Assembly (NCBI GenBank): GCA_046330955.1
Contig: JAXLRT010000008.1
Location: forward strand, 124,001-188,000
DNA from: JADJPO01 sp046330955
Lineage (GTDB): Bacteria; Actinomycetota; Actinomycetes; Actinomycetales; Kineosporiaceae
DNA: 64,000 nucleotides
Direction of reading: 5' to 3'
The translations under genes were made by a program, and so were the position numbers. Positions within the stretch are counted from its first letter, which is position 1. Each line of letters opens with the position of its first letter. The notes beneath the pieces were generated by a model. That model was not told the DNA's origin, ran no database searches, and worked only from the letters and a program-made list of their open reading frames with translations. Below, one piece after another: positions 33,496 through 42,262 of this stretch.

Positions 33496-35262
33496 ATGAC
33501 GAGACGCATCCCCGCCCTGGCCGCCGGCGCGACGGCCCTCGCCCTGGCGCTGGCCGCGTGTAGCGGCGGATCGACCACCGGCGACTCGGGTTCGGCGGGG
33601 GGTCAGGGCAACGCCGCCCCGGCCGCGAACGCCGGCCTCGGCAAGGTGGTCAACCCGTCGCAGACCAAGGGCGGCACGCTGCGCTTCGGCATCACCGAGG
33701 ACTGGGACTCGGTCGACCCCGGCGACACCTACTACGGCCTGTCGTGGAACTTCCTGCGCAACTACGCCCGCACCCTGGTGGTCTTCAAGTCCGCGCCCGG
33801 CAAGCCCGAGCTGGTGCCCGACCTGGCCACCGGTCTGGGCAAACCCTCGGCCGACGCCACGACCTGGACCTACACCCTGCGCCCCGGGGTGAAGTTCCAG
33901 GACGGCACCCCGATCACCAGCAAGGACATCAAGTACGCGGTCGCCCGTCAGTTGGACAAGAACACCTTTCCCAACGGCCCGACCTACTTCAACGACCTGC
34001 TCGCCGGCGTTCCCGCGAACTACTCGGTCTATGCCGACAAGACCATGTCGAAGCTGACCGCGATCGAGACCCCGGACGACACCACGATCGTGTTCCACCT
34101 CTCGCGGCCGTTCGCCGGGTTCCACTACATCGCCCAGCTGCCGGCCACCGCCCCGGTGCCGCAGGCCAAGGACACCGGCGCCAAGTACAAGCAGACCGTG
34201 GTCTCCTCCGGCCCGTACCAGTTCGAGACCTACGAGGCCAAGAAGCGCTATGTGTTGACGCGCAACGCCTCCTACGATCCCGCCACCGATCCGGACTCCG
34301 GCAGGCTCGCCCTGCCAGACAAGATCACGGTCGACCTGGGGCTGAACGCCGCCGACATCGACCAACGGTTGCAGGCCGGTGATCTGGACGTCGACATCGC
34401 CGGCAGCGGCGTGCAGGCCCAGACCCAGGCGCAGATCCTGGGCAACCCGGCGCTGAAGGCCAAGACCGACAACGGCGCGGTGCCGCGCACCTGGTTCAGC
34501 GTGCTCTCGACGTCGGTCGCGCCGCTGGACAAGCTCGAGTGCCGCCAGGCGATCGTCTACGGCTACAGCGCCGAGGGGTACCAGCGGGCCTATGGCGGGG
34601 CGACCGGCGGTGACATCGCGACGTCCCTGTTGCCGCCGTCCATTCTCGGCCACGTCGACTACGACCCGTTCGCCAAGAAGGCCTCCCCGGGTGGCGACGT
34701 CGCCAAGGCCAAGGCGGCGCTGGCGGCCTGCGGCCAGCCGAACGGCTTCAGCACGAACATCGCCTTCCGGGTCGATCGCCCGAAGGAGAAGGCGCTGGCC
34801 GAATCGCTGCAGCAGTCGCTGGCCGCGGTCGGGATCACCACGGCGCTGAAGGGCTACCCCTCGGGCGACTACTTCCGCCTCTACGCCGGCAAACCCGACT
34901 TCGTGAAGGCCAACGGCCTGGGCATCCTGGTCTACGGCTGGAGCGCCGACTGGCCCGACGGGTATGGCTTCCTGGAACAGATCGTCGACAGCCGCACCAT
35001 CCGGCCGGCGGGTAACACCAACCTGGGCATCAAGATCCCTGCAGTGGACGCCCTGATCGACCAGGCACTGACCACGACGGAGGAGGCCGCGCGCAACCAG
35101 ATCTGGGGCCAGGTCGACAAGGCCGTGATGGATCAGGCCCTGGTGCTGCCGGGCGTCTGGGCCAAGGGATTGCTGTTCCGGCCGGACTACCTGACCAACG
35201 TGTTCCTCAACCCGGCCTACGGCCAGTACGACTACACCACCATCGGCACCACCAAGAAGTAG
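33496..35262 (+). CDS. Peptide-type ABC transporter substrate-binding lipoprotein (SBP family 5)
   Basis: A 588-residue family 5 binding protein. The signal peptide ends in the lipobox LALAAC (Cys about 22), followed by a Gly/Ser/Ala linker. GGTLRFGITEDWDSVDPG and WTYTLRPGVKFQDGTPI are the standard landmarks (about 55 and 130). Later segments (YGWSADWPDGYGF) also fit. Substrate could be a peptide or another bulky solute. It starts 30 bases after the permease stop and ends 4 bases before the second permease start, so the three are one operon. Confidence 0.93.
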   Translation: MTRRIPALAAGATALALALAACSGGSTTGDSGSAGGQGNAAPAANAGLGKVVNPSQTKGGTLRFGITEDWDSVDPGDTYYGLSWNFLRNYARTLVVFKSAPGKPELVPDLATGLGKPSADATTWTYTLRPGVKFQDGTPITSKDIKYAVARQLDKNTFPNGPTYFNDLLAGVPANYSVYADKTMSKLTAIETPDDTTIVFHLSRPFAGFHYIAQLPATAPVPQAKDTGAKYKQTVVSSGPYQFETYEAKKRYVLTRNASYDPATDPDSGRLALPDKITVDLGLNAADIDQRLQAGDLDVDIAGSGVQAQTQAQILGNPALKAKTDNGAVPRTWFSVLSTSVAPLDKLECRQAIVYGYSAEGYQRAYGGATGGDIATSLLPPSILGHVDYDPFAKKASPGGDVAKAKAALAACGQPNGFSTNIAFRVDRPKEKALAESLQQSLAAVGITTALKGYPSGDYFRLYAGKPDFVKANGLGILVYGWSADWPDGYGFLEQIVDSRTIRPAGNTNLGIKIPAVDALIDQALTTTEEAARNQIWGQVDKAVMDQALVLPGVWAKGLLFRPDYLTNVFLNPAYGQYDYTTIGTTKK

Positions 35263-35266
35263 TCCG

Positions 35267-36280
35267 GTGATCGGCTACCTGATCCGCCGGCTGCTGGCGG
35301 CCATCCTGTTGTTGTTCGTGATCAGCGCCATCACCTTCGCCATCTTCTTCCTGGTGCCGCGCCTGGGCGGCGCCTCGGCAGACGACATGGCCTCGCGGTA
35401 CGTCGGCAAGTCGGCCGGGCCGGAACAGATCCACGCCACCGCGGTCAAACTCGGCTTCACCGACCCGATCTGGCAGCAGTACGGACGGTTCGCCAAGGGT
35501 CTGGTGGCCGGGCAGGACTACAACTACGGGCCACAGACCGAGCACTGCCCCGCACCCTGTTTCGGCTACTCCTTCCTCAACGGCACGCCGGTCCTGCCCG
35601 AGATCCTCGACCGGTTGCCGGTCACGCTGTCACTGGCTGCCGGCGCCGCGGTGTTGTGGCTGACCGGCGGCGTGGCGATCGGCGTCCTGTCGGCTTTGCG
35701 ACCCAGGACGTTGCTCGACCGCGTCGCCATGACCATGGCGCTGGCGGGCGTCTCGCTGCCGATCTTCTTCACCGGCCTGCTGGCGCTCACCGTGTTCAGC
35801 TACCGATTGGGCTGGACGGCGCCGGGCGGCATGGACCCCACCGAGGCGACCAGCCCCTGGGACTGGGCCTATCGACTGTTGCTGCCGTGGATCACCCTGG
35901 CCTTCCTGTACGCCGCGATCTACGCCCGGATGACGCGTGCGGTGATGCTGGAGGTGATGAGTGAGGACTTCATCCGGACGGCGCGCGCCAAGGGGGTCGG
36001 CGAGCCCACCGTGGTGGTGAAACACGGTCTACGAGCGGTGCTCACCCCGATCATCACGCTGTTCGGGCTCGACCTGGGCCTGCTGCTCGGGGGCGCGATC
36101 CTGACCGAGACCACGTTCTCGCTGCCCGGGATCGGCAAGTACGCGGTGGACGCCATCGTCACCAACGACCTGCCCAAGGTGCTCGGGGTGACGCTGGTGG
36201 CCGCGATCTTCATCGTGCTGGCCAACCTCGTCGTGGACCTGCTCTACGCGGTCGTCGACCCGCGTGTGCGAACCAGATGA
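35267..36280 (+). CDS. Peptide-type ABC transporter permease, DppB/OppB type
   Basis: A 337-residue inner-membrane subunit starting with GTG. The N-terminus MIGYLIRRLLAAILLLFVIS is the usual OppB opening. The loop has EDFIRTARAKGVGEPTVVVKHGLR (EAA region, about 230), and the C-terminus LVVDLLYAVVDPRVRTR is diagnostic. An extracytoplasmic insertion after the first helix (about 30-110) is longer than in many OppB proteins and contains two cysteines (EHCPAPCFGYS). No ATPase gene follows. The next gene, a regulator, has an upstream in-frame region overlapping this stop by four bases. Confidence 0.93.
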   Translation: MIGYLIRRLLAAILLLFVISAITFAIFFLVPRLGGASADDMASRYVGKSAGPEQIHATAVKLGFTDPIWQQYGRFAKGLVAGQDYNYGPQTEHCPAPCFGYSFLNGTPVLPEILDRLPVTLSLAAGAAVLWLTGGVAIGVLSALRPRTLLDRVAMTMALAGVSLPIFFTGLLALTVFSYRLGWTAPGGMDPTEATSPWDWAYRLLLPWITLAFLYAAIYARMTRAVMLEVMSEDFIRTARAKGVGEPTVVVKHGLRAVLTPIITLFGLDLGLLLGGAILTETTFSLPGIGKYAVDAIVTNDLPKVLGVTLVAAIFIVLANLVVDLLYAVVDPRVRTR

Positions 36281-36402
36281 CCTGGCGGGCTCACGCCCGG
36301 CGTCCCGGCTGGTACGGCGAACCGGGTGAGTTCGCGGTCGCGCCACTGCGCCCCCGGGCGGACGATGGTCGGGACGACCAGGGGTGCCTGGAGGTATGGC
36401 CC

Positions 36403-37392
36403 ATGATCCGCGTCCGGCTGAACGTCGGTGCCGTGGCACAGACCCGGTTCGGCGCCAGCGCCGTCTGGGAGACGGCCGCGAGTCTCGGACCCCTGCTGTG
36501 CCCTCGCGAGCACATCCTGCATTCCCGTCTGCGAGAACGCCTTCCACGTCATCCGCGATTCGACATGAACCTGCTCGCCGAGGTCTGGACGACGCAGTGC
36601 GGCTGGACGCCCGACACCCTGGCGCCGCCGCCACCACCGCGCCCGGTGCCGACCCTGGTGGAATTCGACCAGGTGCGGGCGACCCCCGAGCCGGTGGTGC
36701 TGGCCGACCTGGCGCAGATTCGGCAGGCGCGGCCGGACTCCCCGATCACCGCGATGACGCCCGACGAGTTCGTCGACCGGCTGGCCACCGCCCTGACCGG
36801 GTACTGGCACGAGGTGCTCGAGCCGTTGTGGGATCGGGTGGTCGCGATCCAGGAGGCCGACATCGCCTATCGCACCGGCATGGTCGCCAGTGACGGTCTG
36901 GCCGCGGCCATCGCCGAAGTGCACCCCGAGCTGGACTTCGAGGGTGATGCCCTCACCGTGGACAAGCGTGCCTGGGACCACGAGCTGGATGCCGACCGGT
37001 GCGGCGTGTGGCTGCTGCCCTCGGTGTTCCGGTGGCCCTACGTCGCGATCAACCTGACCGGCCCGGTGATCGGGTACGGCGCCCGGGGTGCCGGGCTGGT
37101 GTGGGAGGGACGGCGCACCAGCGTCCCCGCACTGGCGGGGCTGATCGGTCGCTCCCGGGCGGCGATCCTGACCGACCTCGACATCCCACGGACCACCTCG
37201 ACCCTGGCGCATCGGCTGCACCTGGCGCCGGCGACGGTCAGCGAGCACCTGTCGGTGCTCGCGGCGTCCCACCTGCTACTGGCCCGCCGGCGCGGTCAAC
37301 GGGTGCTCTACCAGCGCACCGCCCTCGGCGAGGACCTCGTCGAACAGAACCGGATCGACCCCCGGATCGACGCCTCGGCCGGGGAACGCTGA
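36403..37392 (+). CDS. ArsR-like winged-helix transcriptional regulator
   Basis: A 329-residue protein from the ATG at 36403, preceded by GGAGG. The C-terminal quarter (about 238-320) is an ArsR-type winged helix: RTTSTLAHRLHLAPATVSEHLSVLAASHLLLARRRGQRVLYQRT. The N-terminal 230 residues (RVRLNVGAVAQTRFGASAVWETAASL and EVLEPLWDRVVA) are the DUF5937-type effector region often found on such regulators. Position directly behind the peptide ABC operon suggests it controls that transporter or senses its substrate. The frame is open back to 36277, but the earlier part has weaker coding character. Confidence 0.85.
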   Translation: MIRVRLNVGAVAQTRFGASAVWETAASLGPLLCPREHILHSRLRERLPRHPRFDMNLLAEVWTTQCGWTPDTLAPPPPPRPVPTLVEFDQVRATPEPVVLADLAQIRQARPDSPITAMTPDEFVDRLATALTGYWHEVLEPLWDRVVAIQEADIAYRTGMVASDGLAAAIAEVHPELDFEGDALTVDKRAWDHELDADRCGVWLLPSVFRWPYVAINLTGPVIGYGARGAGLVWEGRRTSVPALAGLIGRSRAAILTDLDIPRTTSTLAHRLHLAPATVSEHLSVLAASHLLLARRRGQRVLYQRTALGEDLVEQNRIDPRIDASAGER

Positions 37393-37423
37393 CCACATCA
37401 GGCCGCCCGACGGGATCGGCTGT

Positions 37424-38707
37424 TCAGGACTGGCGGGTCAGTCGGGCCAGGCCGCTCATCGCGGGACCGTACAGGTCGCCGAACTCGGGCGCGGCGTGCC
37501 CGGCGCCGTCGACCAGGGTGAGCGACACCGAGGCGCCCGCCTTCTTCAGGGCCGCCACCAGCTGCAGCGACTGGCCGTAGGGCACCAGGCAGTCCTGGTT
37601 GCCGTGGGCAATGACGAACGGCGGCAGGTGGCCGGCCCGGGCCAGGTAGCGCAGCGGGTTCGAGGCGGCCGCGATCGCCGGCACCGACCGGATCGGCGCC
37701 CCGAGCCACTGCGACTCAGGTGAGTCCCCCGCGTCGTGCACCTGCGGCCCGTCGGGGCAGCCACCGGGGTCGGCGGCCTGCGCGTCCATGCTCAGGAAGT
37801 CGCCGGGGCCGTACAGGTCGACCACCAGCTGCACCGCACTGCTGACCGTGGCGTTACCCAGGCTCGCGTCGTCCAGGGTGGTGCGCTGGTCGCCGGTGAC
37901 GCCGAGCATCGCGGCCAGGTAGCCCCCCGCCGAGGTGCCCCAGGCCGCGAATCGATCGGGGTGTACCCCGTAGGACGACGCGTGCGCCCGCAACCAGCGC
38001 ACCGCCGCCTTCACATCGCGCGCGCCGGCCGGGAACTTCGCCTCGCCGGAGAGCCGATAGTTCAGGCTGGCGACCGCAAAGCCCTTGGCCCGCAACGCCT
38101 CGGCCTGGTCGGCACGATCGCCCTTGTCCCCGCTCACGAAGGCGCCACCGTGGATCAGGATCACCAGCGGCACGGCGGTGCCGGTGCGTTCCGGCAGGTA
38201 GAGGTCGAGTGTCTGCGCCTCGGAGGTCTTGGCGTAGGCCAGGTCCCGCAGGGTCTGTTCTCCGGCCCGGACGCCGCGGACCGCCGGGACGGCGCGCGTC
38301 GTCGTCCGGCTCGGCCGCGGGTCGGCGGCGATCGTCGGCGCGCTGCTCGGGACGATGCCGCGCCCCGCCGTGGTGGCACCGGCGGCCCGGCTGTTCTGGG
38401 GTACCGGCGCCATCACGGCACCCCCGGCCGGGGTGGCACCGCTCGATGCGGCCGTGGTCAGACCGGTGACCGCCACCTCGGGCTGGAGCAACCGACCGAC
38501 ACCCCAGCCGACCGGGGTGAGCATCGCCGTCACCAGCAGGGCCCGCGAGGCACGGGACGGCCACGAGCGCTGTCGCCGACGGCGGACGGCGGCGGGCCGA
38601 GCCGCGACACGGGACCGCTCACGCGCCGCACGCCGCGTGAGCAGCGGTGGGCCTGCCGAGCTGTTCACTGGCTCCACGCTAGGCGGCGGTGGATAAGGGG
38701 ACGTCAT
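37424..38707 (-). CDS. Alpha/beta hydrolase (BD-FAE/esterase-type), membrane-anchored or secreted
   Basis: A 427-residue protein with a basic N-terminus and one hydrophobic segment (about 54-75), then an Ala/Pro/Thr-rich spacer. The hydrolase domain starts near 155 with LDLYLPERTG. The oxyanion motif HGGAF (about 185) and the nucleophile elbow GTSAGG (about 252) are those of carboxylesterase or hormone-sensitive-lipase-like enzymes. The acid and His fall late (HGNQDCLVPYG and DGAGHAAP). Substrates may be esters on cell-wall polysaccharides or exogenous acyl esters. The start is uncertain within the first 35 residues. Convergent with the ArsR-like gene. Confidence 0.88.
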   Translation of the reverse strand: MTSPYPPPPSVEPVNSSAGPPLLTRRAARERSRVAARPAAVRRRRQRSWPSRASRALLVTAMLTPVGWGVGRLLQPEVAVTGLTTAASSGATPAGGAVMAPVPQNSRAAGATTAGRGIVPSSAPTIAADPRPSRTTTRAVPAVRGVRAGEQTLRDLAYAKTSEAQTLDLYLPERTGTAVPLVILIHGGAFVSGDKGDRADQAEALRAKGFAVASLNYRLSGEAKFPAGARDVKAAVRWLRAHASSYGVHPDRFAAWGTSAGGYLAAMLGVTGDQRTTLDDASLGNATVSSAVQLVVDLYGPGDFLSMDAQAADPGGCPDGPQVHDAGDSPESQWLGAPIRSVPAIAAASNPLRYLARAGHLPPFVIAHGNQDCLVPYGQSLQLVAALKKAGASVSLTLVDGAGHAAPEFGDLYGPAMSGLARLTRQS

Positions 38708-38771
38708 GCCAACGCCATGACTGTCCTGTCTGGCCGGTGTCTGGCTGGTGTGTCTGGCTGCGTCCGGCGGG

Positions 38772-39662
38772 TCAGCCCGCCCGCAGCGAACTGAGCAGGT
38801 GATGCCCGCTCGGGTCGAGCGCGCCCTCCAGCTCGATCTGCGAGAGCAGGGCGGCGGCCATGGCCTTGTGCTGCCCGGTGTCGACTCCCACGGCGGTCAT
38901 CGCCATGTGGCAGGTGGCCAGCTCCTGGCGGGCGCGGGCGTCGCCGGGACGCACCGATTCCAGCCAGGTGCGCAGCCCGAGCTCCTCGCGCAGCAGCACC
39001 TCGGCGCGCGGCTCACGCAGGGTGAGCAGCAACGCCCCCAGGTCGGCGAGCGCCGCGGCGACCAGGGCCACCAACCGGTGGTCCACCGGGTCGGCGGCAC
39101 ACGTCAGCCGGGCGATCGTCAGCCGCTCCTCCAGCAGGTTGCGGGCCTCCTCGTACGAGCCGATCTCGCGGGCCGCGTTGCCGGCCCGGCGCAGGCTGTA
39201 GCACAGCTCGGTCTGCAGGCTCACCTGGTCGCCATAGCGGCGCGCCAGGTCACGCAGCACCCCCGCCCGGCCGTGGTTGCCGTGGCACTCGACGACCGTC
39301 CAGTGGTCCCCGAGCCTGCGGGCGAGGTCGCCCAGCTCGTCGAGGGCGGTCAGCAGATCGACCTGATGACTGTCGGTCGGCTCCACCGAGGCCACGCGCC
39401 GGGCCAGGTCGGCGAGGAACTCGCGCACCTGCAGCGCACCGGTGAGATCACCCGTCGCCTCGCGCAGTTCGGCGAGCAGCCGATGGGACTGGCGCAGCTC
39501 GGCAGCAGTCTGGGCCTCGCGGCACAGTGCCTCGGCGGCAGAGCAGGCACTCGGCAGGTCGCCGAGATTCCTGAGGTTGACAGCCCACTGGAGCAGGGCG
39601 TGAAACATTTTGGGCGCGGTCGCACTATCGACGTGCACGTGCTCCTCCGGAAACCGAGTCAA
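38772..39662 (-). CDS. TPR-like helical protein of unknown function
   Basis: A 296-residue soluble, all-helical protein. About eight helix pairs with alternating small and hydrophobic positions (for example FHALLQWAVNLRNLGDLPSACSAAEAL and LCYSLRRAGNAAREIGSYEEARNLLEERL) are TPR-like, so it probably is a scaffold or binding protein. No catalytic motif is visible. The start at 39662 (MTRFPEEH) is a reasonable ATG. It is preceded by a 311-bp intergenic region with short direct repeats shared with the divergent AIM24 gene. Confidence 0.75.
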   Translation of the reverse strand: MTRFPEEHVHVDSATAPKMFHALLQWAVNLRNLGDLPSACSAAEALCREAQTAAELRQSHRLLAELREATGDLTGALQVREFLADLARRVASVEPTDSHQVDLLTALDELGDLARRLGDHWTVVECHGNHGRAGVLRDLARRYGDQVSLQTELCYSLRRAGNAAREIGSYEEARNLLEERLTIARLTCAADPVDHRLVALVAAALADLGALLLTLREPRAEVLLREELGLRTWLESVRPGDARARQELATCHMAMTAVGVDTGQHKAMAAALLSQIELEGALDPSGHHLLSSLRAG

Positions 39663-39973
39663 GGGGGAAGGCCTCGGTCTTCAGAACGCCCGTGCACATC
39701 CAGCTCATGCGGCCGGGCGCGAGAAGATTGGGCCAACGTAGCGTCTCCCGAGTGGCGTTGCACACGGTTGCACCGAAGGTGGTCAAGACACTACGCAGTG
39801 ACAGTAAAGGTTGTGATTTCGCCTGAGCGGGCACCGCTTTCACGATCATCCCGGACGCGCCGCCGACACCGCGCGACCACACCTGGTGTACGCAACCTGG
39901 TGTAGTTGTCCCGACGTGATCGGTCACGGCCGGACGACGCGCTCCGGCCTCGGCGTGAGGAGAATGACCCAGC
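39663..39973. other. 311-bp divergent intergenic region with two pairs of direct repeats
   Basis: No coding sequence. GTTGCAC is repeated at 39758-39764 and 39768-39774 (10-bp period), and ACCTGGTGTA at 39881-39890 and 39895-39904 (14-bp period). Between them the sequence is relatively AT-rich (around 39785-39830), as expected for promoters of the minus-strand TPR-like gene and the plus-strand AIM24 gene. The repeats may be binding sites, but the regulator is unknown. Confidence 0.5.
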
Positions 39974-40699
39974 ATGCAGGTCCAGTTGCGACACAACCCC
40001 TCGTTCACCGTCGCCCGGTGCCATCTGGCTCCCGGTGAGCCGATGCGGGTCGAGGGTGGTGCGATGGTCGCCCACTCGGCCGGGGTGCAGCTCCAGTCCA
40101 AGGCGGAGGGCGGCATCCTCAAGGGACTCAAGCGGGCGGCCCTGGGTGGCGAGTCGTTCTTCGTCACCACCTACACCGCGCCTGCTCAGGGTGGCTGGGT
40201 GGACGTCGCCGGCGTCCTGCCGGGTGACCTGGTCGCGATCCCGATCACCCCGGAGCGGCCGTTCTTCCTCGGTCGCAGCAACTGGATCGCCAACTCGCAC
40301 GGCGTCCAGGTCGACACCAAGTGGGGTGGCATGGCCAACCTGTTCGGCGGCGAGGGCGGGTTCGGGTTGCACGCCACCGGCCAGGGCGAGGCGCTGGTGA
40401 GTGTCTACGGCGCGATCGACTACTTCGACCTCGAGCCCGGGCAGAGCGTCACCATCGACACCGGGCACGTCGTGGCCTACGACCTGCACATGACCTTCCG
40501 GGTGCGTCAGGCCGTCGAGGGCCGGATGTTCCAGTCGATGAAGACCGGCGAAGGCTTCGTCTTCGACTTCGTCGGCCCGGGCCGGGTGCTGGTGCAGTCC
40601 CGCAACCCTGCTGCCTTCACCCAGTGGGTCGCCTCGTCGATGCCCAGCCAGAACCCGCAGGGTGGCATCGGGGGCCTGGGGATCTTCGGGGGTGAGTGA
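39974..40699 (+). CDS. AIM24-family protein
   Basis: A 241-residue member of the AIM24 (TIGR00266-like) family. Motifs: GEPMRVEGGAMVAHSAGVQL, GGILKGLKRAALGGESFFVT, and GGEGGFGLHATGQGEALVSVYG. The fold is a double-stranded beta-helix trimer. The biochemical role in bacteria is not established. There is no signal peptide, so it is cytoplasmic. It overlaps the downstream lipid-kinase-like gene by eight bases, so the two are co-translated. Confidence 0.9.
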   Translation: MQVQLRHNPSFTVARCHLAPGEPMRVEGGAMVAHSAGVQLQSKAEGGILKGLKRAALGGESFFVTTYTAPAQGGWVDVAGVLPGDLVAIPITPERPFFLGRSNWIANSHGVQVDTKWGGMANLFGGEGGFGLHATGQGEALVSVYGAIDYFDLEPGQSVTIDTGHVVAYDLHMTFRVRQAVEGRMFQSMKTGEGFVFDFVGPGRVLVQSRNPAAFTQWVASSMPSQNPQGGIGGLGIFGGE

Positions 40700-41594
40700 T
40701 CACTGCCGCGTCGCGGTGGTGATCCATCCGATCAAGCGACGGGCCGAGCGGGCGGTCGAGGTGATCCGCGAGCAGGTCGCGGCCCTCGGCTGGCCCGCCC
40801 CCCGCGTGCTGACCACCACCGTGGCCGAGCCCGGCGGGCCCCAGGCCGCGGCGGCGTTGCGCGAGGGCGCCGACCGAGTGGTGGTCGGGGGCGGCGACGG
40901 CACCGTGCGTGAGGTCGCCCGCGAACTGGCCGGCACCGGGGTGGGTCTGGGGATCGTCCCGCTCGGCACCGGCAACCTGTTCGCGCACAACCTGGGCCTG
41001 GGTGGACGGCGACTCGACCGGGTGGTGGCCACCGCGCTGACCGGCGAGACCACGGCCTCGGACGCCGGCTGGGCCACGTTCGCCGGCGAGCGCCACCTGT
41101 TCCTGGTGCTCGCCGGCATGGGCCACGACGCGGCCACGGCGCGCGAGACCCGGGACTGGCTGAAGCACCACGCGGGCTGGCTGGCCTATGCCGAGTCCGG
41201 CCTGCGGCACGCCGTCCGCCGGCCGATCCCGATGACGGTGAGCCTGGACGACGCGCCGCCCCACGCCGTCGAGGCGTGGTCGGTGCTCGCCGGCAACTGT
41301 GGCCGGGTGCGCGGCGGGATCGTGGTGTTCCCCGGCGCCCGGCTGGACGACGGCCGGCTGGACGTCATGGAGGTGACGGTGCGCCACCCCTGGCAGTGGC
41401 TGCCGATCGCCGTGAAGGGGCTGACCGGCCTGCGCCGCGACGTCCCCGCCCTGCACTACGCCACCGCCCGCCGCCTGACCATCGCCTCGGCCACCCCACT
41501 GACGGTGCAACTGGACGGCGACACGTTCACCGGCGTGAGTGAGCTGTGCCTCGAGACCGCGCCCGGTGCGCTCGCCGTCGCCGTCCCTCACTGA
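40692..41594 (+). CDS. Diacylglycerol kinase-family lipid kinase
   Basis: A 300-residue DAGK_cat protein starting at GTG 40692, within the end of the AIM24 gene. The nucleotide loop VVVGGGDGTVREVA (about 64-78) and the following GIVPLGTGNLFAHNLGL (about 93) are diagnostic. The C-terminal beta-sandwich domain ends in LTVQLDGDTFTG. Such enzymes phosphorylate diacylglycerol or related lipids, sometimes for phospholipid recycling or mannoside synthesis. The substrate cannot be read from the sequence. Coupling with AIM24 is unusual and might hint at a membrane-related role for both. Confidence 0.9.
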   Translation: MSDHCRVAVVIHPIKRRAERAVEVIREQVAALGWPAPRVLTTTVAEPGGPQAAAALREGADRVVVGGGDGTVREVARELAGTGVGLGIVPLGTGNLFAHNLGLGGRRLDRVVATALTGETTASDAGWATFAGERHLFLVLAGMGHDAATARETRDWLKHHAGWLAYAESGLRHAVRRPIPMTVSLDDAPPHAVEAWSVLAGNCGRVRGGIVVFPGARLDDGRLDVMEVTVRHPWQWLPIAVKGLTGLRRDVPALHYATARRLTIASATPLTVQLDGDTFTGVSELCLETAPGALAVAVPH

Positions 41595-41603
41595 TCGCCC
41601 AGG

Positions 41604-42041
41604 TCAGGCCATGCCGTAGACCCGGTCGATCGGCAACGTCAGCACCAGCCGGCGTTCGGCGACCATGGCCTGGCGGAACTTCTGCCAGTCGGAGTGCTCC
41701 CCCGCCACCGCGCGGTAGATCTCGACCAGGTGATCGACCACCTCGTCGTCCGGGGTCTGCGCCACCGGTGAGAGTACGGCCGTCGCCTCGGCGACGACGT
41801 AGGACCAGCCGTCGGACGACGACACGTGCAACGCTGCCCGGGGGTCACGACGCAGGTTGGCGGTCTTGGCCCGGCCGCTGGTGATCGACACCGTGACCCG
41901 GCGACGGTCGGCATCGAACCGGTAGACCACCGTGGACAGCTGCGGGCGACCGTCCCGCTTGATCGTGGCCAGGACGCCGAGCCGCCCCGCCGCGAGCAGT
42001 GCCCACAGTCCGGCCTCGGGGTCGGTTGCTTCCTCACTCAT
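41604..42041 (-). CDS. PPOX-class F420-dependent oxidoreductase
   Basis: A 145-residue split-barrel protein. GRLGVLATIKRDGRPQLSTVVYRFD, VSITSGRAKTANLRRDPRAALHV and the C-terminal EERRL-like segment (AERRLVLTLPIDRVYGMA) are typical of the F420-dependent family (TIGR03618-like). The lysine and arginine after TSGR contact the F420 tail in related structures. It probably reduces a small unsaturated or quinone substrate with F420H2. Convergent with the lipid-kinase gene, and followed on the other side by 221 bp before the second DUF222/HNH gene. Confidence 0.88.
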   Translation of the reverse strand: MSEEATDPEAGLWALLAAGRLGVLATIKRDGRPQLSTVVYRFDADRRRVTVSITSGRAKTANLRRDPRAALHVSSSDGWSYVVAEATAVLSPVAQTPDDEVVDHLVEIYRAVAGEHSDWQKFRQAMVAERRLVLTLPIDRVYGMA

Positions 42042-42233
42042 GCAACGTTCCTCTCAGGGGGCGTTGGGTGGGTCGTCTGCGCCGAGATCGCCCGCCTTGG
42101 TGATCATGCAATCCGTGCCGATCGACGACGGCCGACGCGAGATCACGGTAGGGGCTGCCGGGTCATCGGCGAGGAGGACACGGCGTCGGGGCCGTGCTCG
42201 CGCCCACGAATCCGGACGATCCATCGCTTGTCA

Positions 42234-42249
42234 TAGTACATATGTTCGA
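42234..42249. promoter_or_regulatory. LexA-like (SOS) box upstream of DUF222/HNH copy 2
   Basis: TAGTAC-ATAT-GTTCGA has a perfect right half and a left half with 4 of 6 matches to TCGAAC-N4-GTTCGA. It lies 13 bp upstream of the ATG at 42263, the same distance as the perfect box at copy 1, so the operator is ancestral to both copies and has partly eroded here. Confidence 0.65.
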
Positions 42250-42262
42250 TTAGACTGTATCC

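Noticed and set aside
31111..34653. A 1180-residue minus-strand ORF
   Set aside because: Shadow of the GGDEF and peptide-ABC genes. Composition (Gly, Gln, His, Arg) is typical for antisense frames in GC-rich DNA.
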